A stretch of 64,000 bases of DNA from Cordylochernes scorpioides (GCA_030710605.1 CP092870.1:53581921-53645920); one strand, 5' to 3'; positions 1-10,729 are shown, numbered from the stretch's first letter. The notes: generated by a model not told the origin, from the letters alone. Made by a program: numbers and translations.

Positions 1-880
1 TATGGGCATTGGTGAAATGTTTAAATAAAAATAATAAAAATGTAAAAACAAAGAAAATAAATCAGAAAAGATAGTTGTGAACTATATTGCAGAGGAGACG
101 ACTTATCAAAGGAATTCATTTAAAGGATATAAAAAATATATTTCTAGTTTTATATATACGTGGATTCAACTTTACATGTATGCTATCCAAAGTTCACGCA
201 CGTGGAAAAGCCACATAGAGCTGTCCACGCATAAAAACAGGCTCTTGTAGCAAGAAACCCATTCTAGCAAAGGTTTAGCCTTGAGTCTTATTTATAGTCA
301 GAGCAAAAGCCAACCTTAGTGGAAACTGAAGCCTTTTCAGAATGAAGGGAAAGTTGGTATCTGAAGGAGCCAAAGATATTTTTGGTACCAATACAGTGTG
401 TCCAACTTTGGTCTTTGCCAGTATTTTTGCTACAAGGACATGAGAGAACATGCGCTAGATCACCATACGTGTGCCGTTGTAAAGACCCTGCTTAGGAAAA
501 AATATTTCTCAGAAACATAACAATAGCACAAACCTAGAGTTTAACTGGTGTGGAGGCATTCCTGTGGGAGTAAGGCTATTTATAAATTTGGTAGGGAGTT
601 ATTTTGCTCCTCCACATTCTCACACTCCACACTGTCCACACTGAGAAAAACTGACTCATTTTTGGTAAGAATTTCAGGGGAGAAACTATAGGCATTGATT
701 TAAAAGTTTACATAAATATATTTAAAGTGAATAAAAAAATAAAAATTCAACAAATCAAAAAATAAAATTTCAAACAACACAACTACATATATTACAAATA
801 GGACGACATATGAAAGGAAGGAATTAATTTAAAGGACTTCATTGAAAACTACATTTCTAGTTTTATAAATATACAGTAAA
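1..880 (+). repeat. Dispersed AT-rich repeat, family A
   Basis: The module around 1-170 recurs at about 690-880, so this copy looks like two partial units roughly 690 bp apart. The part around 165-660 matches 10,745-11,220 closely (same run of phrases such as tatgctatccaaagttc and aaagccaacct). Another piece matches 3,800-3,985. No coding potential. It is probably a non-autonomous element, but I see no terminal structure that would give its class. Confidence 0.6.
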
Positions 881-1015
881 CTCCGTTAATTAGACACGGG
901 ATAATTCGACCATGTTTTGATGTCCCGACCGATGACCTATCATATAACAAACAGTAATTCGACCCTATCGATAATTCGACTCTTCCGATAATTATTATAT
1001 ATTGAAAACCTTTTT
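872..1015 (+). mobile_element. Partial pogo/Tigger-like terminal sequence
   Basis: The segment begins acagtaaactccgttaatta and then repeats short phrases of the type ataattcgac. This is the style of the terminal inverted repeats of pogo/Tigger (Tc1-mariner superfamily) elements. A complementary end was not found, so this is at best a fragment. It abuts repeat family A. Confidence 0.35.
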
Positions 1016-1079
1016 TTTTTTTTTTTGCCGGATAAAACCTGATGTTGATTCTAATGTAACTTTTCATGCTGATTTCAAA

Positions 1080-1560
1080 AATGAAATGAGAAGTTTTCCA
1101 TCACCCATAGTTCTTGAGGAATTACATTTTTTTTCTATAAATTGGTATAAACAGTAATAATGCAGAAATTGTTACGTAAGCATTTTTAAGTAAACATCAT
1201 TACATGAGCTAGCGCTTTATTTTTGACAAGAAGAGTTGATATGTGGAGCCAAAAGATTTATTTTTCTGATATTGATTAAATTTTGCTCTTCAAGAACCAC
1301 ATAAATATTAATTTAAATAACAAATTATTGAATTTTTAATCAAATATATTTATTTTATAATGTAATCTCTTTTGCTTTCAACTCAAAAATAACGACAAGC
1401 TCTGGAATGCTATTTGCTAAATAAGAGTTTTAATATATATATTTAAATTGAACCTAACGATTTGTTTAATAGATTTGCATCAGAAGTGACAGGTAAATTT
1501 GAAATGATCAGTTTATTCTTCTTTATCGATTTGCTTTTATAAATCGTGTGCACTAGACTG
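1080..1560. other. AT-rich stretch without recognisable features
   Basis: Low-complexity AT-rich DNA with frequent stops in all frames. It precedes the relic gene that starts at 1568 and could hold its decayed 5' region, but no promoter element is distinct. Confidence 0.5.
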
Positions 1561-1567
1561 TGTCAAT

Positions 1568-3227
1568 ATGCCGAGGCGTTGCATTAATATTCCTGATATT
1601 TTCTGTTACATTTGTGGGTAATTAACTTTCAAAGTTCAAAGGCGAACTTTACACCGCTCATCAAAAAGTGCTATCAACTTTATTTTGACTGTAAAGTCGG
1701 TGACCAAGATAAGACTTGGGCTCCTCATCATTGTTGTGAAATTTGTGCTCGACGTCTTACAGGGTGGATTAAAGGTGAACGTCATATGCCTTTTGCGGTT
1801 CCAATGATATGGAGGGAACCTAAAGACCATTCTTCAGACTGTTATTTTTGTTTGACAAAGACTACAGGTATTACATCCAAATCAACACATACAGTTGAAT
1901 ATCCAGATTTGCCTTCTGCTATGAGACCGGTTCCTCATAGTAATATTTTACCTGTGCTACAGCCTCCTGAAAATGTAATATTTAGTGACGATGATTCAGA
2001 TAGACGAGAGCAACAGGCGGATGACACAAAATTCGAAGCAGGTGCTTCATCTGAACCTCATTTGTTAACCCAAGGAGATTTGAACGACCTCGTACGTGAT
2101 TTAGATTTATCAAAAAAAAACAGAGTGAACCTTTAGGCTCTAGGTTAAAAGGCTGGAATCTGCTGCATAAAGGCACAAAAGTATGCTTTTTTCGCAAGCG
2201 TCAAGATGAATTTCAAGACTTCTTTTCACAAGAGAATGATTTAGTATATTGCAATGATGTTGTTAGTCTAATGGAAGGGTTTGGTCATGACCATGATACA
2301 GAAGAGTGGCGTTTATATTCGTTTATTCTTCAAAAATTAGTTTGAAAGCTGTTCTCCTTCACAACAGAAATAATTTTCTATCAGTGCCAATATCACATGC
2401 ATCCAACATGAAAGAGACTTACGAAAACATGAAACTGCTTTTGAAAAGATAGAATATGAAAGATACGGTTGAAAAATATACAACGATTTGAAAGTCATTG
2501 CTCTCTTGCGTGGATTACAGCTTTGATGTACAAAATTTTGTTGTTTTCAGTGTGAGTGGGATAGCAGAGATAGGGAAAGGCATTACATTAAAAAAAGCTG
2601 GCCAAACCGTGAAATCTTTACTCCAGGACATAAAAATATTGCAAATCCTCCCCTGATCGATTCAGAAAATATTTACTTACCACCATTACATATTAAACTG
2701 GGATTAATGAAGAACTTTGTCAAGGCAATGGATTGAAATTCCAGTGGATTTGCCTACCTAAAACAAAAATGTTCTAGCATAAGTGATGCGAAAATTAAAA
2801 AGGCATTTTCGTTGGACCTCAGATTCGAGAATTGCTGCAGGATGGAAATTTTCAAAATATTTTGAATGAAGTTGAAGCAGCAGCATGGAATTCCTTTAGA
2901 AATGTTTGCAAGAACTTCTTAGGAAGTGTCAAGGTTGAAAATTACCGAGACATAGTTAATGATCTATTTCATTCCTACAAGGCACTGGGATGTAACATGT
3001 CTCTCAAGATCCATTTCCTGCATTCACATCTGGATTTATTTCCAGACAATCTTGATGCAGTTAGCGATGAGCATGGTGAGAGGTTTCATCAAAATATTTC
3101 AAGCATGGAGAAGCGGTACCAAGGTAAATGGAGTCCCGGTATGCTTGCTGACTACTGCTGGACACTCAAGAGGGATGTACCACAAGCAAAGTATAGAAGA
3201 AAATCCACTGTCACTACTTTTCAATAA
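1568..3227 (+). pseudogene. Relic of a multicopy arthropod protein family (function unknown)
   Basis: The likely original start is the ATG at 1568, encoding MPRRCINIPDIFCYICG before a frame break near 1619. The main surviving block (1612-2136) carries paired cysteines (HHCCEICARRL) followed by GERHMPFAVPMIWREPKDH, SDCYFCLT and PDLPSAMRPVPH. Further pieces in shifted frames include YLPPLHIKLGLMKNFVKAM (about 2690-2736) and a C-terminal block at 2832-3227 with MSLKIHFLHSHLDLFPDN, SDEHGERFHQ, EKRYQGKW and MLADYCWTLKRD. From memory, proteins with this whole motif series occur in many near-identical copies in arthropod genomes and behave like mobile-element products. I do not know their biochemical activity. 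At least four frame changes or stops show that this copy is dead. The reading of the family is fairly sure; a transposase role is only inferred. Confidence 0.7.
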
Positions 3228-3229
3228 AA

Positions 3230-3800
3230 TAAATATATTTCGTTCTTATAGGACTATATATTAAAAACATTTCCGAATTTCAAGTAGGTGTATCTCAAAA
3301 ATCTTGCGTGATAGAAAAAACTAATGGTATATTTGGAATCAGCACAAAGAGTTAAATTTAGATAAGATGCTGTTTCTTTTGGGGCAAAGAAAAATATTTT
3401 TTTGATAAACCAGTGTAATGTAATAAGGTCTATGCAAAAATGCTTAAGTAATATTTTTTGCTGTATTTATCCCAATGCCAAAAAAGGCTGTCACGCAAAA
3501 ATCATGGGTGATGGAAATTTTCATATTATAATTTTGAGTTCAGCATGAATAGTTACACTAGAAACACCATCAGGTTCTCTTTGTCAAAATTGTTGTTGAC
3601 CAGTGTAATTTGTCCATTTTAAAATTCAAATTTCGAGATTTGATTGTTGTTTAAATACAACTTTATCGCTGAAAAGGTATTACAGAGGCGAACAGCGGCC
3701 ACTGAAAATGTACAAAATATATGTAAAGAGAATTGGGAAAAATCAGTAAATAAAAATCAAAATAATTGATAATAAATAGTTTATTAGCAAAAATATTTTA
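3230..3800. other. Intergenic AT-rich DNA
   Basis: No coding block or terminal repeats were seen. Two loosely similar phrases (about 3295-3340 and 3480-3540) hint at an old internal duplication. Confidence 0.45.
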
Positions 3801-3985
3801 AAAATCATTTCAGGTGAGAAACTAAAGGCAATGGTGAAAAATTTGAATAAATATATTTTAAATGAAAAAAATATATATAAAAAAATAAATTTAAAAATGA
3901 AGGTGCCAACTTTATTGCAGAGGAGATGACTTATAAAAGGAATTAATTTAAACGACCTCATTAAAACCTAAATTTATAGTTTTAT
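3800..3985 (+). repeat. Dispersed repeat family A, fragment
   Basis: Matches the modules at 1-170 and 690-880: gagaaactaaaggcaatggtg, then an AT-rich run, then ggagatgacttataaaagg and a closing ttatagttttata. It ends where the mariner terminus begins, so the mariner may have inserted into or beside this repeat. Confidence 0.55.
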
Positions 3986-3989
3986 ACAA

Positions 3990-5160
3990 GTTATGTCCCA
4001 TAAGTTCCCGGACTGTGCCCATAAAAATAATTATTAAACCTTTTCGAAGTAATCCCCCCTTGCTTAAACGCACCAGCGCCATCGTTTCTCCCAATTGTCG
4101 AAACAGTTTTTATAGGCCTCTTTTGGATTGCTCTTCAATGCCGACAGCGATTTTTCTATTATGCCATCCCTGGTGTCAAAATGTCTTCCTTTTAAAACTG
4201 CCTTAAGTTTGGAGAACAGGAAAAAGTCATTTGGTGCGATGTCTGGGGAATAGGGTGGTTGAGATAAGGTTTCTGTCCCGTTTTTCGCCAAAATTCTCGT
4301 CACCAAGTGTAGTGTGTGAGGGCGGGCATTGTCATGGTGTAGGATCCAGTCACTATTAGTCCATTTTTCTGGCCTTTTTTTTTCGAATCGCTTCCCTTAG
4401 ACGGTGAAGAATGCCCAAATACATTTCATTAATAACTGTTTGGCCTGCAGGAAGATACTCGGGATGAACAATGCCCTTGTTATACAAAAAAGCGACCAGC
4501 AACACCTTGTTTCTGGATTTCAATATCCTGGATTTTTTAGGTCTAGGCTCACCCTGACCTCTCAACTCGGACCCATGTCTAGCCGCCTGTGATTATCTTG
4601 TTTTTCCATTCCGGATCCGTTCTTGTCATTTCCAACATGTCCTCATAGGTTTCAAGCCGGCACAGTTTTTGTTTATTAATGAGGAATCTTGGGATAAATT
4701 TTGCAGGAGTCTTATTGAGCTTCAAATATTCGGTTACGATCCTTCCAATCGTTGTTCTAGAGATGCCTGTGTCTTGCTCTAGCTCCAGCAAAGTGGTTCG
4801 AGGATTTTCTTTTAACAAATCTGTGATTTTTTTGCACATTTTCATCAGTCTTTTGAAATTTTGGGCGTCCTTGACGAGGATCATCTTCAATGGAAATTCT
4901 GCCAGCTTTAAATCTAGAATGCCATTCAAAAACAGTTGTTCTCTTTGGGGCGTCATTGGGAATTGTTTTATTAAGCATTTCAAAAGTTTCGGTTGCTGAT
5001 ATTTGAAGTTTCACACAAAATTCTATGCAAATCCTCTGCTTCAATTTTTGTTCCATCGTAAAATCGCCGCAGCGCTAGGTGTAACCTCTAAATAAATTAG
5101 AATGACCTTGGCGCGTGCGCACGTACCGCCTCGATTTGGTACCACCATGTAGCCAGATAT
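3990..5160 (-). pseudogene. Mariner-type transposase relic
   Basis: Read on the minus strand, the N-terminal block (5056-4757) has the mariner helix-turn-helix signature with FEMLNKTIPNDAPKRTTVFEW and DDPRQGRPK. The next block (4983-4579) carries the second HTH (TTLLELEQDTGISRTTIGRI) and ends at TRTDPEWKNKIITG. Downstream come SRNKVLLVAFLYNKGIVH, ILHHDNARPHT and PPYSPDIAPNDFFLF. The second and third catalytic aspartates are separated by 34 residues, which fits the DD34D mariner family. The first catalytic Asp has become Gly (ITGG) and the next codon is a stop at about 4579-4581. Frames are broken at several points, so it is inactive. The 3' end at about 3990 starts ttatgtcccataagttcccg and resembles a mariner terminus. 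The matching 5' terminus is not visible near 5160, so that end is probably truncated. Confidence 0.85.
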
Positions 5161-5245
5161 TTTTCTATAATAAACAGTCAATTCCCAGGCAATGTTTCAC
5201 TTGTGATCCTGTATAAGGTTACAGTGCTTTGTCACAAATGTAGGG

Positions 5246-5707
5246 TTATTGGGTTGGAAAGTTGTTGAAGAAAAGGTTGTTCATTAATATGATTGAAAGG
5301 GGTGAAATGGAGAGCCATGCGATAAGTAGAATTGTTGTAGCGACATTAGGTGATCTGTCTTGACTTAAAATTAAAGGTTGATTGTGGTCCGCTAGAGCTA
5401 AAAAAAATTGAGAGTTGTGAACGCTTTGTGCATGCGTTGGTGATTGTGCTCTGTGCATGATTGAAATAAACTTTTGAAACGTGTTCAAGCCAGAAGTTGG
5501 GATTTTTAAATCTGGGGAACTGTGTTCAAAGAGTTTGTTGAAATTATGAAATAAAAAAAAATTATCAAGCAGTACTGTCGTTTTTCTACGTTGATGTGAG
5601 CAATGGCTGAGAAAGATAGTAGTGGAAAGTACACTTGAAGTGGTTAAAGAAATAGATAGTTGTAAACGATTGTTGTTTGCCCGATAGTTGATGATAAACA
5701 TGGTCAT
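5246..5707 (-). CDS. Unidentified open frame of 153 codons, possibly an Env-like or ORF3 remnant
   Basis: The frame is uninterrupted in very AT-rich DNA. The product has a C-terminal hydrophobic stretch (VATTILLIAWLSISPLSIIL, about residues 121-140) that could be a membrane segment. It lies on the same strand as the decayed Gypsy element to its right and at the place where a third ORF would sit. I do not recognise the protein. It may be a chance open frame; no conserved motif supports an envelope assignment. Confidence 0.25.
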   Translation of the reverse strand: MTMFIINYRANNNRLQLSISLTTSSVLSTTIFLSHCSHQRRKTTVLLDNFFLFHNFNKLFEHSSPDLKIPTSGLNTFQKFISIMHRAQSPTHAQSVHNSQFFLALADHNQPLILSQDRSPNVATTILLIAWLSISPLSIILMNNLFFNNFPTQ

Positions 5708-5811
5708 TTTATATAAAGGTATAAAAACAAATATAAAATGAATAAAAATATTGAAATATCATTGTGGTTGAATAAAGTTTAAGAGTGAACAAAATAAAAA
5801 AATCAATATAT

Positions 5812-6212
5812 TGTCGCGTGTTTACCCCACCGGTTCTTTGCGACGATGCGCTTCTTCCCTCGTGGTTCACCTTCTTAGGCTCCCGCTGCTCTTCTCTGCG
5901 GCTTTTACCCGCAGGCCTCCCAAAGACGTCCTGAGTTCCACCTCTCCAGTGGAAACTCCCTTCTTCTGGCTGTATCTCTCGGCCTTACCACTGGTGGGGG
6001 GACACGAGAGACTTACCAGAAGAGTAGCAGCAGCAGCCTGGCGATGATGGCAACGGCGAGAGTAACGACAGGAGACTGCACGGTGACTTGAAGCACTTCT
6101 TTTATTGTCATCTATTACTGAACATTACATATAACTACCGCATCAGTTGCAGATGCAAAACAGGCGAAAGCGCCATCTATAGGAGGAGGTTGCAAGTGCT
6201 ATTCTCGTAACA
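5812..6212. mobile_element. Probable solo LTR (401 bp)
   Basis: A GC-richer island in AT-rich DNA starts TGTCGCG and ends CGTAACA, the TG...CA form of retrotransposon LTRs. It is flanked on both sides by atat, a possible 4-bp target duplication, though such a short AT duplication could be chance. No internal element part is attached. Orientation is uncertain. An open frame inside it has no recognisable domain. Confidence 0.5.
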
Positions 6213-6989
6213 ATATAAAAGTAATAATAATGAAGAATTAAAGTGATTTTTGACAACAAATAAATGTTTTGTAATACTAAAATATAATTATGAAAAATCA
6301 AAGTAAAATTGAAATATTATATATATATTTTTAATTAATGTTGGATTAAAAATTTGTGATTATATAATTGTGTGTGAAAGGTAAAAAATAAAAATAAAAT
6401 ATTTTATACAAAAAAATAGAATATAATAAAAGAGTATTATAATGATTGGAGGTTTGGTAGAGGATTGGGACAAAAAAATATTTCTTTTAAAAAGAAGTTA
6501 CAAATGTTGTGTGTAGGTTTTATAAATCGAAAATTGAGAAGCGCAATTTATTGGTTGGATTGGTTACTAAATTGTTGTGTATTGTGATCTCAATTCAACA
6601 TGTAAAATGTTTGGTATGTAGAAAAAAATAGAGAATTACACAGGATCAAAAAATATCAAAATGTTCAATTTTGGGTAGGTCTTGTTCAAATTCAAATATC
6701 TAAATGTTTAAAAAGTTAGGTTAAGATATCGACTGCTAATGTAGTAAAAGGTGTGAAATAAAGGAATGCGGGACTCGGCCCTAATTTACTGGGGGCGAGT
6801 TAGGGGGAAGTGTGGCAATGGATTTAGTGACGCGGGAATTTTGTCTCGAGATGTTTAGTCTATTATCACTGGGGTCTTTGGAATGTCAACTAGCGGTGTT
6901 TTTATGACTCTCTGTCTGGGAATTTGTGAAATTCTCGAGGAAATATAAATGGTTGATGTGAAACACGTGTTACACACGGCGATCATTCC

Positions 6990-7139
6990 TATAGCAGATA
7001 TTTAGATGACAGCTTTGTGAGTGGGGTGCGATGTGTATTGTTTTTGAAGGGGGAGATATGGGGCTTGTCTGTGGCGCACGTGCGTTCTCTAGTCTGGGTT
7101 TGGTGGTTTCAAAGATATCTTTATATTGTGTGAAAGAGT
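6990..7139 (+). repeat. 150-bp direct repeat, left copy
   Basis: Nearly identical to 8470-8619 (about three mismatches by eye) at an exact spacing of 1,480 bp. It sits in a segment of about 330 bp that is absent from the corresponding place in Gypsy copy 2. That segment begins at 6811 with tgtggcaatgg, preceded by a purine tract (gggggcgagttagggggaag), an arrangement like a polypurine tract followed by an LTR start. Confidence 0.7.
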
Positions 7140-7379
7140 AAGTAATACAGATCCAAATGGGTTGGTGTAGAGTATGTAGATAGAATAGGTTTTTGAATTT
7201 AACGGGAAATTTTCTGGTCGCTACTTGAGGTTTGTTTTAAAACGATCGATATTAAATAAATCTGGATTTAAATGTAGAAATGGCTGGGAGGTTGTAGGCG
7301 GTATATTTCGGGATAGTTGCGTCTCGAAGATATCTGGAGTCAAATGATTGAATTCACTGAGATATACATCTGGAGACAT

Positions 7380-8372
7380 TCACTGTGGGTTTTGAACAAA
7401 TCGGGTTTGTGGAGGTGTGATGTACAGAACATTCTCTGTGTAATATTTTAATTTATTTACATGTATAGTGTCACTGTCTCTATTGAGCGGTTGATTGGTG
7501 CGATCTATTCGAACAACATTGGGTGAGATTATTTCAATTATTGTATATGGTCCAGTAAAATATGGTGCTAATTTACCTGTGTCGGGATGTCTATAATTTT
7601 TTACCAAAACAAGATCATTCACTTGAAATGTGGTGTTCTGTGCTGCTTATCAAATGTTTCTTTATCTTTTTTTATGCTCATTTTGGGTACGAGACGTGCT
7701 ATCTCTCGAGCTATAGTTATTTCGGGGTATGGGTTAAGTTGAGTTCTTAGATCTGGGGGAACAATATTGAACATTAAGTAGGTGGGTGGAAAATTTGTGA
7801 CAGAATGGGGTGTGTTATTATTCGTTTGAGTGATGCGCTTAACTAGTTGAGTCCAGGAAGCTTTCGGATTTTCTAGATAAGCTAGTCTGAGCATGCCTGT
7901 AATGGTGGCATTTAAGTGTTCTATTAAACCGTTTGCTTGTGAGTTATTGCTGGTGGTGAGAAGGGGTTGTATACCATGTGTTATTAGAAATTTACGGAAT
8001 TTTTCTGAGGTAAAAGCGGGCGCTCTGTCAGATAACAGACGTTTTGGAAATCCTTGTTGTAGTACAGTTTTGAGGGTTTGAATGTACGTTAGGGTACTGG
8101 TTTACTGGTTAAACTCTCTTTGAGAGTGGTGTAAGCTTGTTGGCAGTTTTATGGTCTATTTGAAAAATGTAGTTTTCTCGGTGTTTGTAAGTGTTGTGTT
8201 TCGAGGTTGTTGCGGACTTAGTAAAAATGTTATTCAGTGATTTCAGATTAGATGTGTGGTGGAAGTGCGACTTTCGACGTGGACACGCTTTGGGGTGAGA
8301 TGTGTCACAGGCTTGAAGGCGTCTTTGTTGCCTGTAAAGTGAGCAATATTGTTGTGTTGCGCTGTGTGACAC
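7380..8372 (-). pseudogene. Gypsy RNase H start fused by deletion to integrase (copy 1)
   Basis: From 8372 leftwards the frame reads a short RT/RNase H junction (SLNNIF ... ANKLTPLSKRV), then jumps into integrase sequence near 8100. The integrase C-terminal half is well preserved: SWTQLVKRITQTNNNTPHS and DLRTQLNPYPEITIAREIARL (7894-7619), then NDLVLVKNYRHPDTGKLAPYF and GPYTIIEIISPNVVRIDR (7622-7380). Those two blocks overlap in different frames. Compared with copy 2, 844 bp covering most of RNase H and the integrase zinc finger are missing, and both breakpoints share accagta. Not functional. Confidence 0.8.
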
Positions 8373-8469
8373 AAGTGAAGTGAATTGGATGGAAAGGTGT
8401 CACGTGAAGTCGTTGTTTTTTGTACAGCATCTAACTTGCTTCACCATTAATAACAAATTTACTGTTTGT

Positions 8470-8619
8470 TATAGCGGATATTTAGATGACAGCTTTGTGA
8501 GTGGGGTGCGATGTGTATTGTTTTTGAAGGGGGAGATATGGGGCTTGTCTGTGGCGCACGTGCGTTCTCTAGTCTGGGTCTGGTGGTATCAAAGATATCT
8601 TTATATTGTGTGAAAGAGA
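8470..8619 (+). repeat. 150-bp direct repeat, right copy
   Basis: Partner of 6990-7139. Beyond 8619 it continues into sequence not seen at the left copy, with a TATA-like tgtataaaag at about 8639-8648 and moderately GC-rich DNA to about 8930 that ends gatgaccaaca. This could be the downstream part of an LTR whose upstream part is at 6811-7139, but no intact LTR was found to prove it. Confidence 0.6.
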
Positions 8620-8934
8620 GTAAGAGAGTTCGTTTTATGTATAAAAGAAACATTCGCGCTTTTAAATCCTTTTATTTTATATGTATAGATGGCGCGTTAT
8701 TGCTTTGTGTTAACCAATTTACTAGTCATGGGTGGTGGTTGTACAAAACACATCAAGATATTTTGGCTGTTAGTGGATATGGCACGTTTAGTGGCGACGA
8801 TATAGAGCTTGTGTGGCTCGAGATTGTTTTGTTGCGAAGTCGCGCGCTAATAGATGGTCGCCAATTGGAGAAAGTTTTGGGGGAGTGTGTTGAAGTTTGT
8901 TGAGAGAGATGTGTGGATGACCAACAATTATGCG

Positions 8935-9545
8935 TGTAAAAGGAAAGGACGAGGGAGTGAAACTATGTTGGATTTTTAACTTGTTTTGGGGAAGGACAGT
9001 TACTTTTCTAGTTGTGATTTTGAAGATATTGTATCTTTCTATTTTTGCAATTAAAAAAAATGCGTTTCACCTATGTTTATTAAAATTTGAATATATCGTT
9101 GATTAAGGTAGTGCGAAAATTATCCCTGCAAAAGGGCAATAGCGTGATAGTGACTTATAATTTGAATGGGGCGTTTACATAAAATAGTGAACATAATGAT
9201 TTTTGCAAAGTTTTGAATATTTGATTGAGGAATTGGTGTTTTGGTAGAAAAAAAAGATATTAAGAAAAACACACAAATAAGTTTAGATTTATGATTCGAA
9301 TAATTAAAAAATAATATTTTTTTATGTAAAATTGAGTGTAATGAATTAAAATTTAAAAGTTGTTTAAAATAAAGCAAAAATTGATAAATGAGGGTGTAAA
9401 AGATTCAAAATTTGAATTGTAATGATATAAAAATGGTAGAAATTGGTTTAAAATGATCACAATGAAAATAAACATTAAATATATGGAGAATCAAGTTGTG
9501 AGCATGAGGAGAAAGTTAAGGTAGGTTTTTAAAATTTACAGTTCT
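8935..9545. other. AT-rich remnant inside Gypsy copy 1
   Basis: This is where gag and protease/RT sequence would be expected. No coding block is recognisable in any frame. Confidence 0.4.
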
Positions 9546-9554
9546 GAGGATTGT

Positions 9555-9833
9555 TCAGTCAGGATACTTGGTCTTTAGTTGTCGTTTTGATGATGTGGAA
9601 GACGCTCCATGCAGGGCTTGTAGACGCTTGTGACTTCTGTTTGGCGACGGCGGCATGTTGCCTGGAGGGTGGTTGCGTTGTAAGGCAGAAGGTGGGGAAA
9701 TTCTCACCGGCTTATTTTGCGGGATCTTCGGCTGTGTCGTTGGGGTGTTGACAGCTTGCTCCTGAAATATCGTCTCTTGTTGGGGGGGAGATTGCTTGGT
9801 CGTTTCGTTGGAATGGCGGGTTGGTTCCTCCAT
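9555..9833 (-). pseudogene. Gypsy gag N-terminal fragment (copy 1)
   Basis: The 92-codon frame begins MEEPTRHSNETTKQSPPQQE, clearly related to the start of gag in copy 2 (MEEQTEQSNDSTEPSVPKQE). After about 30 residues the similarity fades and the frame stops long before a gag core or zinc knuckle. Translation would have started at the ATG ending at 9833, matching the copy-2 start at 17,401. Confidence 0.65.
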
Positions 9834-9849
9834 CTTTGCTCTTCCTCGC

Positions 9850-10682
9850 TTCTATCAGGACAGACTTTCTACCTTCTTCGTTGTGGTCTCCTTCGCTTTG
9901 GTCATCCTGTCGGCTTATCTGTGATAAGATCCTGTCGACCCATCTGTGATAAGGCATCCTGTCGACTCTCGCTATAGCTGTGGTAACCGTGGGTCAAACC
10001 ATTAGTAACCGAGAGGAACAGCCAGGGCGTGGAGAGATATCCAGTACCTCTCTGCACCTTAGAGGACCTTTAACAGTTCTCACAGAGTACAGGCAGTCGT
10101 GGTCGAGGCAAAGTGGAAAGCTTGGGAATGTCCACACACAAAAAACGAAGAGACACAGCTGTAGTAGGAAAGTTCCGTGAAGAGATAGGAGTCGAGCTGA
10201 GAGCAAGATGGAGTTAGAAGAGTCTTACTTTTTACATGGTCGATGAGGTGGTCCTGGGTACAACCGACAAGGACTCACGCCGATGGTGAAGTGACTGTAA
10301 AATTTCGGCTAGGGCAGATGTTTTATATCTTTGCCGAGGGGGGGGGGGGGTGGGGACAGGCGAGAATTTGGACTTTGAACGGGTGCAAAGTGCGTGGGGT
10401 GGCTGCGGCATCCTCCACACCCTTTAGACCTGATGGCAACGGGCTGCCAAATTCCTTTTTAGGGTTGTTGGATTTCTATCTCGATCTCTTTCTTAGCTCA
10501 GCTCTTAATCTATTACATAGTTTTATTTATTCATCCTCAGTTTGTACAAAGTACATTACATATGGTGATGCAATGACACATGTCAATCATGCGTATAATT
10601 ATTTATAGATGTGTTTCTATATACAACATGACAATCTTGTTATAAGTATTATACAATATAGGGTTGTTGGTTTAAATTACCA
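9850..10682 (-). mobile_element. Gypsy copy 1 LTR and leader region
   Basis: Inverted match to 16,595-17,400: shared phrases include the terminal ttggtttaaattac, ctcagtttgtacaaagtac, aagcttgggaatgtccacac and the gag-proximal tcgacaggat motif. The LTR/leader boundary cannot be fixed because no second LTR copy exists here. The region is GC-richer than its surroundings. Confidence 0.6.
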
Positions 10683-10729
10683 TATATATTTACTTTTTAT
10701 TTATTTATCTTTATGGACCCAGTCCGGGA

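Larger units (their letters stand above)
6540..10682 (-). mobile_element. Decayed Gypsy/Ty3 retrotransposon, copy 1 (minus strand)
   Basis: This is an inverted relative of the copy at 16,595-21,500. Corresponding pieces, right to left, are: the 5' end and leader (10,682-9,850), the gag N-terminus (9,833-9,555), an RNase H start joined to integrase (about 8,372-7,380), and 3' sequence around 6,540-6,630 that matches 21,395-21,450 of copy 2. Most of gag, protease and RT are missing or replaced. The right terminus reads tttaaattacca, the complement of the copy-2 start tggtaatttaaa. No second LTR was found at the left, where mariner and solo-LTR sequences follow. Two 150-bp direct repeats lie inside it. 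Confidence 0.75.

Noticed and set aside
5811..6047. 78-codon frame in the GC-rich island
   Set aside because: The island has LTR-like ends and the peptide shows no domain.
8511..8903. 130-codon plus-strand frame
   Set aside because: It starts inside the 150-bp repeat, has no motif, and the region looks like LTR or leader DNA.
6811..8930. Reading the two 150-bp repeats as the LTRs of the Gypsy element between them
   Set aside because: Gypsy sequence continues outside both repeats (6,540-6,630 and 9,555-10,682), so they cannot be its terminal repeats.
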